Position numbers and translations under genes: made by a program. Below are positions 42,071 through 52,244 of a stretch of 64,000 nt of DNA, piece by piece (positions within the stretch are counted from its first letter, which is position 1; every line of letters begins with the position of its first letter). The notes below the pieces were generated by a model, which ran no database searches, was not told the DNA's origin, and saw nothing but the letters and a program-made list of their open reading frames with translations. The stretch lies in contig NZ_JALXXB010000005.1 in assembly GCF_025144225.1 (NCBI RefSeq), positions 62,001 to 126,000 on the forward strand. Reading direction: 5' to 3'. This stretch comes from Aestuariimicrobium sp. p3-SID1156 (lineage in GTDB: Bacteria > Actinomycetota > Actinomycetes > Propionibacteriales > Propionibacteriaceae).

Positions 42071-43983
42071 TGCAGCTCGGCCGCGGTGGCAGCGGGGTCC
42101 CACTTCAGCCAGATGGCGCCCAGTGGAGGGATGCAGACCTGTGCGTGGGCCGGGAAGTTGCTCGCCCCGTGCTCGGTGGCGATGACCCGACCGTAGTTGC
42201 CGTACTGGCCGGTGCCGTCATAGGCGTAGGAGTCGGTGTTGAGGATCTCGGTCCAGGTGCCCGGGCGGGGAAGGCCGACGACATGCTCGGTCTTCGGGTT
42301 CGGGGAGAAGTTCACCAGGCAGGCGACCAGGTCGCCGGTCGCAGACTTCCGCACCCAGGAGAAGGTGTTGCCGCCTGCGTCGTCGGCGTCCAGCCACTCG
42401 AAGCCACTCGGGTCGCTGTCGAGCTGCCAGAGGGGGGGTTCGGCGCGGTAGAGGTGGTTCATGTCGTGGAAGAGCTGCTTCATGCCCCGGTGGTTGGGGC
42501 TGTCGGCATAGTGCCAGGACAGGCTGGTCGATTCGTTGAACTCCTCGCGCTGGGCGAACTCATTGCCCATGAACAGCAGTTTCTTGCCCGGGAAGGCCCA
42601 CATGTAGGCGTAGAAGGCGCGGGTGGTGGCGAACTTGCGCCAGTCGTCCTGCTGAACCTTGTTGATCATGGAACCCTTGCCGTGCACGACCTCATCGTGG
42701 CTGATCGGCAGGATGTAGTTCTCCGAATAGGCATAGACCATCGCGAAGGTCATCAGGTGGTGGTTCCACTGGCGGGCGAAGGGATCCAGCTCCATGTAGC
42801 GCAGCGAATCGTTCATCCACCCCATGTTCCACTTGAAGCCGAAGCCCAGACCTCCCGCGTCGACCGGGCGGGTGACACCGGGGAAACTGGTGGACTCCTC
42901 GGCGATCATCATGATGCCGGGCTCACGCTCGTAGACGTGCTTGTTGACGTAGCGGAGGAAGTCGATCGCCTCCAGGTTCTCGCGCCCACCGAACTGGTTG
43001 GGGACCCATTCTCCCTCCTTGCGGGAGTAGTCCAGGTAGAGCATCGAGGCGACCGCATCCACGCGCAGGCCGTCGATGTGGAACTCCTTGAGCCAGTAGA
43101 GGGCATTGGACACCAGGAAGCTCTTCACTTCGTTGCGACCGTAGTTGAAGATGTAGGTGCCCCAGTCCATGTGCTCGCCCTGGCGCGGATCGGAGTGTTC
43201 GTAGAGAGCGGTGCCGTCGAAGCGGCCCAGCGCCCACTCGTCCTTGGGAAAATGACCGGGAACCCAGTCGAGGATGACGCCAATGCCGGCCTGGTGCAGG
43301 CGGTCGATGAGATGGCGGAACTCGTCAGGGCGCCCGAAGCGGCTCGTGGGAGCGAAGTAGCCGGTGACCTGGTAACCCCAGGAGCCCTCGAAGGGGAACT
43401 CGGATACCGGCATCAGCTCGACGTGGGTGTAGCCCTGCCAGGTGACGTACTCGACGAGCTGCTCCGCGAGCTCCAGATAGGTGAGGCCGCGGCGCCAGCC
43501 GCCCAGATGCACCTCGTAGACGCTCATAGGCTCCTGGTGGTGGCGTGCTGAGCGTCGCTGTTCCATCCACTTCTCGTCATTCCAGGCGTAGCGCGACGTG
43601 TGCACGATGGCGGAATTGCCGGGGGCGGATTCGAAGAACTGGCCCATCGGGTCGGTCTTCTCGATCCAGCGACCGTCGGCGGTCTCGATCTTGAACTTGT
43701 AGATCGCACCCTCGGGGATGCCCTCGATGAACCGCCCCCAGACCCCCGATCCCGGGATCAGCTGCAGGTCGTCGCCGTGCCAGCCGTTCCAGTCCCCGAG
43801 CACGAGCACGCGGCGGGCGTTGGGCGCCCAGACGGCGAAGCGGACGCCGTCGACGCTGCCACGCTCGTCATCGCGAATGGTGATCGCATGGGAGCCAAGA
43901 CGCTTCCACAGCTCGGTGTCGCCGCCCTGGTGGAACCCCTCCAGATCCCAACCGGTGAGGTCACCGAAAAAGTCGTGTGCCAT
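42067..43983 (-). CDS. glgB: 1,4-alpha-glucan branching enzyme
   Basis: GH13 enzyme that makes alpha-1,6 branches in alpha-glucan. It has 638 residues. A single N-terminal CBM48 domain (about 25-110) precedes the catalytic barrel, whose motifs are DWVPGHFPKD, the nucleophile region GLRVDAVASMLYLDYSR, the acid in IAEESTSFPG and ISHDEVVHGKGS; a C-terminal beta domain follows. It lacks the extra N1 domain of longer GlgB forms. The ATG at 43983 is 1 bp after the maltokinase stop. In the GlgE pathway it branches the chains extended by GlgE. Confidence 0.96.
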   Translation of the reverse strand: MAHDFFGDLTGWDLEGFHQGGDTELWKRLGSHAITIRDDERGSVDGVRFAVWAPNARRVLVLGDWNGWHGDDLQLIPGSGVWGRFIEGIPEGAIYKFKIETADGRWIEKTDPMGQFFESAPGNSAIVHTSRYAWNDEKWMEQRRSARHHQEPMSVYEVHLGGWRRGLTYLELAEQLVEYVTWQGYTHVELMPVSEFPFEGSWGYQVTGYFAPTSRFGRPDEFRHLIDRLHQAGIGVILDWVPGHFPKDEWALGRFDGTALYEHSDPRQGEHMDWGTYIFNYGRNEVKSFLVSNALYWLKEFHIDGLRVDAVASMLYLDYSRKEGEWVPNQFGGRENLEAIDFLRYVNKHVYEREPGIMMIAEESTSFPGVTRPVDAGGLGFGFKWNMGWMNDSLRYMELDPFARQWNHHLMTFAMVYAYSENYILPISHDEVVHGKGSMINKVQQDDWRKFATTRAFYAYMWAFPGKKLLFMGNEFAQREEFNESTSLSWHYADSPNHRGMKQLFHDMNHLYRAEPPLWQLDSDPSGFEWLDADDAGGNTFSWVRKSATGDLVACLVNFSPNPKTEHVVGLPRPGTWTEILNTDSYAYDGTGQYGNYGRVIATEHGASNFPAHAQVCIPPLGAIWLKWDPAATAAELQ

Positions 43984-43984
43984 G

Positions 43985-45322
43985 TCAGGTCCTGTTCTCC
44001 TCGTTGTTGTCCGCCACCAGCGACCGCAGCGCCTGCAGCGGGATGTCGACCCAGGTGGGCCGATTGCGGTTCTCGTAGACGACCTCGTAGATCGCCTTGT
44101 CAGCGACGTAGGCATCCAGCAGGGCCCGGTCCTCGGGGCCCAGGTGGCGAGTGCTGCTCTGGCCGAGGTAGGCGTCGAGGAAGGCCCGCTGGGTGGCCTG
44201 CTGCCAGGCGCGAGCCTGTTCCCCCCGCGGATCATCGCAGGCCGAGGTTGCATAGGCCAGGGAGCGCAGCATGCCCGCGACATCACGCCAGCGGGAATCG
44301 GGTTCGCTGCGTTCGGTCAGCGTTTTGAGGGGTTCGCCCTCGAAATCGATGATGCGCCAGCCCTCGTCCGTCAGCAGGGTCTGTCCCAGGTGGAAGTCGC
44401 CATGGACGCGCTGGGCGCCCACCTTCTGACCGGCCAGCCGCCGGAAGCGCTCGGCGAGGGCGGGTACCAGGGGCTCGAGCGCGGAAGCCTCCCGCGCCGC
44501 CGCCTCGAGACGGTTGACCATGATCCCGGACAACTCCTCGGAGGGCAGCACCGTGGTCGGGAAGGTGTCGGAGAGAGCGCGATGGATCTCGGCCAGGGCG
44601 CGGCCCAGGTCGGCGGCAGCGCTGGTGAAGTCCTCCCCGGAGGCGGCAGCGCGGGTGGCGACATCCCATCCGTCGTGCGCACCGGGAAGCTGCTCCACCA
44701 GCATGGCCAGGTCCATCTGCTCACCCTCGAGGGTTCCTGAGGCCCACCCATAGAGGGTGGCCACGGACCCCACACCGGCGCGGGCGAGGGCGTCGTGCAC
44801 AGCGATGTCGAGGTTGGCGCCGGGCTCCAGGCGCCGGAAGAACTTCACCATCGCCACGTCACCGACCATCACAGAGGTGTTCGACTGCTCGCCACCGAAG
44901 ACCTTCACGTCGCCTGACAGGTCCACCGGACGCACCACCGTGGTCGTCCAGGTGGGTGTCTCGGCCGGGGAACCGAGTCGGACCACCAGCGCTCGTAGCG
45001 CCTCGGGATCCTTCAGCGCGTCGTGGACGTGGGGGAGCTCGGCGGCCACTCCACCAACCACGCCCGCGTCGTCCTCGGGGGCGGTGGTGTGGAGGAAACC
45101 CTCCCCCCGCTCAGCGCGATGGCTGAGCAGGATCTGGTAGCGCTCCCTGCTGCCGTCGGGGAAGCCGATCTCGGCCACGCTGGCACGGACAGCCAGGTCC
45201 TCCCGACGCACGAACCAGTCCAGGTGGTGCAGGGCGAGGGGACGCGCCCCGCGCCCCTTCCCCGCGAACCAGCGCGCCTGACTGATGTGCTTCCACAACT
45301 GTTCGGGGAAGCTCGTGGTCAC
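43985..45322 (-). CDS. mak: Maltokinase
   Basis: ATP-dependent kinase that turns maltose into maltose 1-phosphate, the donor for GlgE. It has 445 residues with an aminoglycoside-phosphotransferase-like fold. The N-terminal cap region (ARWFAGKGRGARPL) is followed by the catalytic loop QRVHGDFHLGQTL and the metal-binding IIDFEGEP. The GTG start overlaps the treS stop by 4 bp. It is a separate gene, not the TreS-Mak fusion found in some bacteria. Confidence 0.95.
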   Translation of the reverse strand: MTTSFPEQLWKHISQARWFAGKGRGARPLALHHLDWFVRREDLAVRASVAEIGFPDGSRERYQILLSHRAERGEGFLHTTAPEDDAGVVGGVAAELPHVHDALKDPEALRALVVRLGSPAETPTWTTTVVRPVDLSGDVKVFGGEQSNTSVMVGDVAMVKFFRRLEPGANLDIAVHDALARAGVGSVATLYGWASGTLEGEQMDLAMLVEQLPGAHDGWDVATRAAASGEDFTSAAADLGRALAEIHRALSDTFPTTVLPSEELSGIMVNRLEAAAREASALEPLVPALAERFRRLAGQKVGAQRVHGDFHLGQTLLTDEGWRIIDFEGEPLKTLTERSEPDSRWRDVAGMLRSLAYATSACDDPRGEQARAWQQATQRAFLDAYLGQSSTRHLGPEDRALLDAYVADKAIYEVVYENRNRPTWVDIPLQALRSLVADNNEENRT

Positions 45323-47034
45323 AGTGCCTCCGTCTCGTCCAGCGGCGGTGTGGGGTCGATGGGTTCCTCGGCAGCCGCCTCCGCCGGAGTCAGCAGCAGC
45401 CACGCAAAACCATTCTGTCCCAATCGCGACTTCAGGATGCCGTCGGTGCCAATTGGGACCGGTGGCACCCTGCGCAGCAGGCGGGTGCCTGCGGCACCCT
45501 CCCAGCCGGGGATGCGCACCTCGAACTCCTGGGGCTCGGGCGACAGGTTGGCCACGCAGAGGATGGTCTCCTCCTGGTTGTGGCGCAGGTAGGCCAGGAC
45601 AGCCGGGTTGTCCCCACCGAGATCGGTGAAATGGCCATTGCCGAAGACCGGGTGTTGGCGCCGGATCGACAGGACATGGCGAACCCACATCAGCAGCGAG
45701 GAGGGGTCGAGGAGTTGTCGCTCGGTGTTGATGTTCTGTGGCCCGTAGGTGGGGTGGTCGACCACGGGCAGGTAGAAGTCCTCCGGGGCGGCGTCGGAGA
45801 AACCGGCACTGGCATCGCCTGTCCACTGCATCGGGGTGCGGACCCCATCGCGGTCGTGCAGCCAGATGTTGTCACCCATGCCGATCTCGTCGCCGTAGTA
45901 GAGCACGGGTGAGCCGGGCAGGCTCAGGAGGAGGCTGTGGAGCAACTTGATCTGGAAGGGGTCATTGTCGAGCAGTGGAGCCAGCCGACGACGAATGCCG
46001 ATGTTGCAGCGCATTCTGGGTTCGGGAGCGTAGTTGGCCCACAGGTACTCCCGATCGCTGAGGCTGACCATCTCGAGGGTGAGCTCGTCGTGGTTGCGCA
46101 GGAAGGTGCCCCATTGGCATCCGGCCGGGATGGCGGGGGTGTCGGCCAGGATCTGGCTGATCGCGTCCCGGCGTTCCTGCTTGAGGGCCATGTAGAGCCG
46201 TGGCATCAGCGGGAAGTGAAAGGCCATGTGGCATTCGTCCCCTCGTCCATTGACCTCCTCGCCGAAGTACTCGACGACATCCCGGGGCCACTGGTTCGCC
46301 TCGCACAACAGGACGCGGTCGCTGTACTCCTCGTCGACGATTCTCCTCACCTGCTTGAGGATGGCGTGGGTCCCCGGCAGGTTCTCACACGTCGTGCCGT
46401 CCTCCTCGACCAGGTAGGGGACCGCGTCCAGACGGAAGCCGTCGACGCCGAGGTCGAGCCAGTAACGGACGACGTTGAACATCTCCTCGGCAACCCGGGG
46501 GTTGTCCCAGTTGAGGTCGGGCTGGTGGTCGAAGAAGCGATGCCAGTAGTACTGCTTGCGTACCGGGTCGAAGCTCCAGTTGGAGTGATGGGTGTCGACG
46601 AAGATGACCCGTGCGTCCAGGTAGGCGTCGGGCTGCTCACGCCAGACGTAGAAGTCACCGTAGGGTCCCTCGGGGTCGTTGCGGGAGGCCTGGAACCAGG
46701 GGTGCTCGCTGGAGGTGTGGTTCATGACGAAGTCGATGACCACTTTCAACCCCCGGTCACGGGCCCGTTCGATGAACCGGGTGAACTCCTCGATGGTGCC
46801 GATCTCGGGGGCGATGCCGGTGAAATCAGAGATGTCGTAGCCACCGTCCCGCAGGGGGGAGGTGAAGAAGGGCGGCAGCCACAGGCAGTCCACGCCGAGC
46901 CACTGGAGATAGTCGAGCGTCATGGACAACCCCGCCAGGTCTCCGATTCCATCGCCGTTCCCGTCGCGGAAACTGCGGGGCATCACTTGGTAGAAGACCG
47001 CCCGGGTGTACCAGTCGGTCGAGCCATGCTTCAT
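45319..47034 (-). CDS. treS: Trehalose synthase (maltose alpha-D-glucosyltransferase)
   Basis: GH13 enzyme that interconverts trehalose and maltose, 571 residues. Catalytic motifs are GVDGFRLDAVPYL (nucleophile), VLLCEANQWP (acid) and FLRNHDELTL. The family-typical beginning is WYTRAVFYQVMPRSFRDGNGDGIGDL. It lies 7 bp after glgE and overlaps mak by 4 bp. In this pathway it probably runs from trehalose towards maltose, because maltokinase removes maltose. Confidence 0.96.
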   Translation of the reverse strand: MKHGSTDWYTRAVFYQVMPRSFRDGNGDGIGDLAGLSMTLDYLQWLGVDCLWLPPFFTSPLRDGGYDISDFTGIAPEIGTIEEFTRFIERARDRGLKVVIDFVMNHTSSEHPWFQASRNDPEGPYGDFYVWREQPDAYLDARVIFVDTHHSNWSFDPVRKQYYWHRFFDHQPDLNWDNPRVAEEMFNVVRYWLDLGVDGFRLDAVPYLVEEDGTTCENLPGTHAILKQVRRIVDEEYSDRVLLCEANQWPRDVVEYFGEEVNGRGDECHMAFHFPLMPRLYMALKQERRDAISQILADTPAIPAGCQWGTFLRNHDELTLEMVSLSDREYLWANYAPEPRMRCNIGIRRRLAPLLDNDPFQIKLLHSLLLSLPGSPVLYYGDEIGMGDNIWLHDRDGVRTPMQWTGDASAGFSDAAPEDFYLPVVDHPTYGPQNINTERQLLDPSSLLMWVRHVLSIRRQHPVFGNGHFTDLGGDNPAVLAYLRHNQEETILCVANLSPEPQEFEVRIPGWEGAAGTRLLRRVPPVPIGTDGILKSRLGQNGFAWLLLTPAEAAAEEPIDPTPPLDETEAL

Positions 47035-47041
47035 ACGCGGA

Positions 47042-49087
47042 TCAGGCAGGCGTCACCGTGAAGATGTGCGCATTGCGGCCGGGATAGAGGTTGACGAAGT
47101 TCGTCGCCCCCCAGGTGTAGGTGCCCCCACCGAGCTGGTCCTCCACCTGCAGGATCGTCTGCGGCGGCAGCCCCAGGGTCTGGAGGTCCACGTAGACCTC
47201 TCCGGTCACCGCCTGGTCGGCGTCCAGGCTCACCACGGTCAGCACGTGCGAATCGCCATCGACCTTGGAGAAGGCCAGCAGCTGGGGGTGGGAGGTCGGG
47301 TGGAAGGTCACCCGGCGCAGCTGCTGCAGGGCACGGTTCTCACGGCGAATCTCGTTGAGGCGTCCCAACAGCACATTGAGGTTGGGTCCGCCGTGGAAGT
47401 CGCGCGGGCGGTACTCATACTTCTCCGAATCGAGGTACTCCTCCCGCCCCGGGGCCAGGGGGACGTGCTCGAAGAGCTCGAAGCCGGAATAGACACCCCA
47501 CGACGGGGCCAGAGTGGCGGCCAGGATCGCGCGGATGGCGAACATCGAGTGGTTGCCCGACTGCAGGTGGAAGGGGTTGATGTCGGGGGTGTTGACCCAG
47601 AAGCTGGGCCGGTAACAGGGCGACCATTCCTGCGCGAGTTCAGTCACATAGGACTCCAACTCCTCCTTGGTGGTGCGCCAGGTGAAGTAGCAGTAGGACA
47701 GCTGGAAGCCGACCTTGCCCAGGCCCTTCATCATCTCCGGACGGGTGAAGGCCTCGGCCAGGAAGATGACCTCGGGATGCTTCTCATGCATGCGGTCCAG
47801 CAGCCAGTCCCAGAAGTCCAGCGGCTTGGTGTGCGGGTTGTCGACGCGGAAGACGGTCACTCCGTGGCTGATCCAGTAGTCCAGAATCTGCTCGCACTCC
47901 CGGTAGATGCCCTCCGGGTCGTTGTCGAAATTGATCGGGTAGATGTCCTGGTACTTCTTGGGGGGGTTCTCCGCGTACGCGATGGTGCCGTCGAGGCGGG
48001 TGGTGAACCACTCGGGGTGCTCCTTCACCCACGGGTGGTCCGGGGACGCCTGCAGGGCGAAGTCCAGGGCGACCTCCAACCCCAGCGACTTCGCCTTGGC
48101 GACGAAGGCGTCGAAGTCCTCAATGGTGCCGAGATCGGGATGGATGGCGTCGTGTCCTCCGGCCTCGCTCCCGATCGCCCACGGTGATCCGGGGTCTGCC
48201 TCCGAGGGGGTCAGGGAATTGTTCTTGCCCTTGCGGAAGGCCCTGCCGATGGGATGGATCGGTGGCAGGTAGACGATGTCGAAGCCCATCGCTGCGGCGG
48301 CCTCGAGACGCTCGTGACTCTGCGCCAGGGTGCCCGAGACCCAGTGGCCGTTCTCGTCCTGGTGGGCGCCCTGGGAGCGAGGAAAGAACTCGTACCAACT
48401 GCTGAACTCGGCTCGGCGGCGCTCGACGCGGACGGGCACCTCAGCGGTGGGGGAGACCAGGTCGCGCGGGGAATACGCGTCCATGGACCGGCGCAGGCTG
48501 CGGGCGTGGATCAGCTCCAGCAGCTCCTCGACCGGACGATCCGGGAGCAGGACATTGGCGAAGTTCTCCAGCACGGTGGCCGTGGTCTGGTCACCCTCCT
48601 CGCGGGCGCAGTCGGCGGAGCGGCGGAACAGGGCCGCACCCTCCAGACAGAGCAGCGGAACATCCATGCCCACCGGCAGCTTGGCCTCGGCATGGTGCAG
48701 CCACGTGTGCCAGGGGTCACTCCAGCCCTCGACGCGGTAGGTCCAGTCACCCTGCCCGCCGACCCGAGCCCAGCCCTCCCAGATGTCCAGGCCCATGGGT
48801 TCGATCTGGCGCATCGGGAAACGGGTCTCCACACCCTGGGGATCGGTCAGCACGATGGAGGCGTTGACCGAGTCGTGTCCCTCGCGGAAGACATTCGCGG
48901 TGACCTTGAACTCCTCGTCCTCGACCGCTTTCACCGGGTAGGCGCCGTGCTCGACGATCGGTTGCACGTTGGCGACCGGAATGCGGCCGAGTCGGTGCTT
49001 GCTGGGATTGCGCTGCAGACTCCGGGAGGGAGAGCCTCCCACGGAGGCGCTCGCAGCGCTGGAGGGGGTGCTGATGCCTTCGGTCAC
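47042..49087 (-). CDS. glgE: Alpha-1,4-glucan:maltose-1-phosphate maltosyltransferase
   Basis: GH13_3 enzyme that adds maltosyl units from maltose 1-phosphate to alpha-1,4-glucan. It has 681 residues. An N-terminal beta-sandwich and a helical-bundle insert involved in dimerisation (about 130-230) precede the barrel. The catalytic Asp is in VFRVDNPHTKP, the acid in IFLAEAFTRP and the third acidic residue in WVNTPDINPFHLQ. The first 30 residues are Ser-rich and variable. The GTG start at 49087 is given by a leaderless promoter in the 31-bp gap after glgX. Confidence 0.96.
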   Translation of the reverse strand: MTEGISTPSSAASASVGGSPSRSLQRNPSKHRLGRIPVANVQPIVEHGAYPVKAVEDEEFKVTANVFREGHDSVNASIVLTDPQGVETRFPMRQIEPMGLDIWEGWARVGGQGDWTYRVEGWSDPWHTWLHHAEAKLPVGMDVPLLCLEGAALFRRSADCAREEGDQTTATVLENFANVLLPDRPVEELLELIHARSLRRSMDAYSPRDLVSPTAEVPVRVERRRAEFSSWYEFFPRSQGAHQDENGHWVSGTLAQSHERLEAAAAMGFDIVYLPPIHPIGRAFRKGKNNSLTPSEADPGSPWAIGSEAGGHDAIHPDLGTIEDFDAFVAKAKSLGLEVALDFALQASPDHPWVKEHPEWFTTRLDGTIAYAENPPKKYQDIYPINFDNDPEGIYRECEQILDYWISHGVTVFRVDNPHTKPLDFWDWLLDRMHEKHPEVIFLAEAFTRPEMMKGLGKVGFQLSYCYFTWRTTKEELESYVTELAQEWSPCYRPSFWVNTPDINPFHLQSGNHSMFAIRAILAATLAPSWGVYSGFELFEHVPLAPGREEYLDSEKYEYRPRDFHGGPNLNVLLGRLNEIRRENRALQQLRRVTFHPTSHPQLLAFSKVDGDSHVLTVVSLDADQAVTGEVYVDLQTLGLPPQTILQVEDQLGGGTYTWGATNFVNLYPGRNAHIFTVTPA

Positions 49088-49093
49088 GCTCCC

Positions 49094-49099
49094 AACCTA
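49094..49099 (-). promoter_or_regulatory. -10 element for leaderless glgE
   Basis: TAGGTT on the minus strand ends 6 nt before the GTG at 49087. It allows the glgE-treS-mak-glgB-NUDIX genes to be transcribed apart from glgX. Confidence 0.55.
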
Positions 49100-49118
49100 C
49101 AAGCTGGGCCCCGGCCTG

Positions 49119-51362
49119 TCAGCGCTGCTGACCGATCACCTGCTTCAAACGCGAGAGGGGAATCTCACCGGTCTGCTCGTCGGCCCCGTCGGTACCGCTG
49201 AGCAGGACGCGCATGATGCTCACCGAGCGCTCCGGGAGTTCCACGAAGGCGCCTGGTGAGTAGCGCAGGGACTCCTCGGGCCTGCCACTGGCCGTGTCAA
49301 GCACGAGTTCGTAGCCCAGTCCCCACTGCTCGGCCTGGGGCAATTGGACACGCACCGGGTCAGGCCCGTTGTGGAACCAGACCAGGAAGGCGTGTTCGCG
49401 CCCGGACATGTACATGCCCAGGTGGTGGCGTGTCGGGTCGTTCCAGTCATCGGCGCCCATCTGGCCGCCATTGCCGCTCATCCAGGTCAGGTCGATGCGC
49501 CCGGTGGGCAGGCCAGCCGCGCTCAGCACCTCGCGGTGGTAGCGGTAGTGGGTCCGTCGCAGGACCGGGTGCTCGGCGCGTAGCGCCAGGATGTCCTTGG
49601 TGGTCTCCAGAACGTCGGCCCACTCCTCGCGAGTGTCCCAGTGCACCCACGACAGTGGCGAGTCCTGACAGTAGGCGTTGTTGTTGCCGCGCTGGGTGCG
49701 TCCCATCTCATCACCAGCGGTGATCATGGGGACGCCATAGCTGAGCAGCAGGGTCGCCATCATGTTCCTGACCTGGCGGCGACGCAACGCGTTGATGGTG
49801 GGGTCGGTGGTCTCCCCTTCCCAGCCGTGGTTCCAGGAGCGATTGTCGTCGGACCCGTCGTGGTTCTGCTCGCCGTTGTCCTCGTTGTGCTTCATGTCAT
49901 AGGTGACCAGGTCACGCATGGTGAAGCCGTCGTGGGCGGTGATGAAGTTGATCGACGCCGAGGTGGGGCGTCCATCGTTGTCGAAGATGTCTGGAGAGCC
50001 GGACAGACGGGCGGCCAGCTCACGCACGCCCTGGGTGGCGCCGCGCCAGTAGTCGCGCATGAAACCGCGGTAGCGGTCGTTCCACTCGCTCCAGCCCCGA
50101 CCCCAGGCGCCGACCTGGTAGCCATAGGGACCCATGTCCCAGGGCTCGGCGATCATCTTGATGTCGTCGAAGACCGGGTCATTGGCCACCCTCCGCTTGA
50201 ACTCGTGCTCCTGGTCGACGTGGTGGTTCTCATCGCGGATCAGGGTGGTGGCCAGGTCGAAGCGGAATCCGTCGACGCCCATCTCGGTGACCCAGTACCG
50301 CAGCGAGTCGATGACCATGTTGAGGACGCCGGGGTGTGAGGTGTCGACCGAGTTCCCGCAGCCGGTCACGTCGTAGTCATTGCGCAGGTCCTGGGTCAGG
50401 CGGTAGTAGCCCTCGTGGTCGATGCCCCGGAAGGACAGGGTCGGCCCCTCATGGCCACCCTCTCCGGTGTGGTTGTAGACCACGTCCAGGATGACCTCGA
50501 TGCCCGCCTCGTGCAGGGCGCTGACCATGTGCTTGAACTCTTCCACCTGCTCGCCCATCGTTCCCACCGAACAGTAGGCAGCATGCGGGGCGAAGAAGCC
50601 CAGGGTGTTGTAACCCCAGTAGTTGCTCAGGCCCTTGCGGATGATGAACGGCTCGGAGACAAAGTGGTGCACCGGCAGCAACTCGACGGCGGTCACGCCC
50701 AGGCTGACGAGGTGGTCGATGACCGCAGGGTAGGCCAGCCCGGCATAGGTGCCCCGCAGGTGCTCGGGGACCTCGGGATGCAGGCGGGTGTAGCCGGCCA
50801 CGTGCATCTCGTAGACCACCGACTCCGCCAGCGGACGACGTCGCAGGAGGGGCGTGGGAGCGGGGGTGTCACGGACGACCACGCTCAGCGGCACCGAGTC
50901 GGAGGAGTCAGTGGGGTCGGGGATGTAGTTGGACTCGGCCGTGTGGTCCAGGATCGGGCCGGAGTAGTCGACGCCCGCAGTGATGGCCCGCGCGTAGGGG
51001 TCGAGCAGGAGCTTGGCCGGGTTGAAGCGCATGCCCCGGTCCGGGTCCCAGGGGCCCTCGACCCGGTATCCGTAGAGCTGCTCGGGCTCGACACCGGGCA
51101 CGTGCACGACCCAGACCCCATCGGGGTTGCGAACCATGTCGTGATTGCGCTGCGTGCGGTCGGGGTTGACCAGGGCGAGCTCGACGCGAGTGGCTCGGGG
51201 AGCCCACAGTGCGAAGCGGCACCCACCGTCCATCAGGGTGGCGCCCAGGATACTGGAGTCCATCGGAGCGCTGGGGCCCTCGATCGTGTCCTCGGGTGCG
51301 TCGATGGGGGGTACAGCAGCTTCTGCGGCGACGGTCGGGGCGTCGACGAGTGGAGTGGTCAT
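49119..51362 (-). CDS. glgX: Glycogen debranching enzyme
   Basis: GH13 isoamylase-type enzyme that removes alpha-1,6 branches from phosphorylase-limited glucan. It has 747 residues. A low-complexity start (about 1-35) precedes the CBM48 domain ([18 protein letters not shown]). Catalytic motifs are [16 protein letters not shown] (nucleophile), [16 protein letters not shown] (acid) and [18 protein letters not shown] lies just before the ATG at 51362. Starts further upstream lie at or before the predicted transcription start. It is divergent from the enoyl-CoA hydratase gene. Confidence 0.94.
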   Translation of the reverse strand: MTTPLVDAPTVAAEAAVPPIDAPEDTIEGPSAPMDSSILGATLMDGGCRFALWAPRATRVELALVNPDRTQRNHDMVRNPDGVWVVHVPGVEPEQLYGYRVEGPWDPDRGMRFNPAKLLLDPYARAITAGVDYSGPILDHTAESNYIPDPTDSSDSVPLSVVVRDTPAPTPLLRRRPLAESVVYEMHVAGYTRLHPEVPEHLRGTYAGLAYPAVIDHLVSLGVTAVELLPVHHFVSEPFIIRKGLSNYWGYNTLGFFAPHAAYCSVGTMGEQVEEFKHMVSALHEAGIEVILDVVYNHTGEGGHEGPTLSFRGIDHEGYYRLTQDLRNDYDVTGCGNSVDTSHPGVLNMVIDSLRYWVTEMGVDGFRFDLATTLIRDENHHVDQEHEFKRRVANDPVFDDIKMIAEPWDMGPYGYQVGAWGRGWSEWNDRYRGFMRDYWRGATQGVRELAARLSGSPDIFDNDGRPTSASINFITAHDGFTMRDLVTYDMKHNEDNGEQNHDGSDDNRSWNHGWEGETTDPTINALRRRQVRNMMATLLLSYGVPMITAGDEMGRTQRGNNNAYCQDSPLSWVHWDTREEWADVLETTKDILALRAEHPVLRRTHYRYHREVLSAAGLPTGRIDLTWMSGNGGQMGADDWNDPTRHHLGMYMSGREHAFLVWFHNGPDPVRVQLPQAEQWGLGYELVLDTASGRPEESLRYSPGAFVELPERSVSIMRVLLSGTDGADEQTGEIPLSRLKQVIGQQR

Positions 51363-51401
51363 CTCATCCTTCGGGTCCGGGCCCATGGGCAGGGCGTTCA
51401 T

Positions 51402-51407
51402 AGGATA
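51402..51407 (-). promoter_or_regulatory. Candidate glgX -10 element
   Basis: TATCCT on the minus strand, with transcription start near 51395. This gives a short leader of about 33 nt that holds the GAAGGA ribosome-binding site. Confidence 0.5.
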
Positions 51408-51440
51408 GGCCGACTGACCAAGAGCACCACGCCAGTGGGG

Positions 51441-51446
51441 TAGTTT
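51441..51446 (+). promoter_or_regulatory. -10 element for a leaderless mRNA (enoyl-CoA hydratase)
   Basis: TAGTTT ends 6 nt before the ATG at 51453. The promoter is back to back with that of glgX about 35 bp away. Confidence 0.6.
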
Positions 51447-51452
51447 TGCCCC

Positions 51453-52244
51453 ATGAGCCAGCCTGCATCTGATCTGGTGACCATGGAGGTCACCGAGAGC
51501 GTCGCCGTCGTGACGGTGAACCGCCCGCCCGTGAACGCCTTGACCATGGACATGCAGGATCGGATCGGTGACCTGGCCAAGGAGATTGCACGGACCGAGT
51601 CCATCAAGTCGGTCGTGGTGACGGGTGAGGGCCGCGCCTTCGTGGCTGGCAATGACATCACCGAAATGGCCGGGATGTCGCTGGCCGACATGCACGCCCG
51701 CGTCCACCCCATGCAGGCGTGTTTCACCGCCATCGCCAAGCTGCCCAAGCCCGTGGTTGCCGCCATCAATGGGTATGCCCTGGGAGGCGGACTTGAGCTG
51801 GCGCTCTGCGCCGACTACCGCATTGCCTCCCAGAAGGCTCGTCTTGGTCTTCCCGAGGTGACCCTTGGCATCATGCCCGGTATCGGCGGGACGCAGCGCC
51901 TTCCGCGCCTGATCGGCCCCTCCCGCGCCAAGGACCTGATCTTCACCGGCCGCCACGTGGACGCCGACGAGGCGCTGGCCATCGGGCTGGTGGACGAGGT
52001 CGTCGAGCCGGAGCTGCTGATGGACCAGGCCATGGCCTGGGCCCTGCAGTTCAAGGACGCCGCCAGCTGGGCCCTCCGCTGGGCCAAGGAGGCCATCGAC
52101 ACCGGCCTGGAGACCGACCTGGACACCGGCTTGATGATCGAGGCCACCGGTTTCGCCGCCCTGTTCAGCACCGAGGACCGCCGCACCGGCATGAAGAGCT
52201 TCCTGGAAGAGGGACCGGGCAAGGCCGTCTTCCGCGGCCGATGA
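51453..52244 (+). CDS. Enoyl-CoA hydratase/isomerase family protein
   Basis: Crotonase-fold enzyme of 263 residues that probably adds water to trans-2-enoyl-CoA. The oxyanion-hole segments are AFVAGNDITEM and NGYALGGGLELALCADYRIA. The second catalytic region LPEVTLGIMPGIGGTQRLPRL holds the Glu expected of true hydratases. The AGND/ITEM variation means the acyl substrate is uncertain. It overlaps the cysteine desulfurase start by 4 bp, an unexpected partner. Confidence 0.88.
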   Translation: MSQPASDLVTMEVTESVAVVTVNRPPVNALTMDMQDRIGDLAKEIARTESIKSVVVTGEGRAFVAGNDITEMAGMSLADMHARVHPMQACFTAIAKLPKPVVAAINGYALGGGLELALCADYRIASQKARLGLPEVTLGIMPGIGGTQRLPRLIGPSRAKDLIFTGRHVDADEALAIGLVDEVVEPELLMDQAMAWALQFKDAASWALRWAKEAIDTGLETDLDTGLMIEATGFAALFSTEDRRTGMKSFLEEGPGKAVFRGR

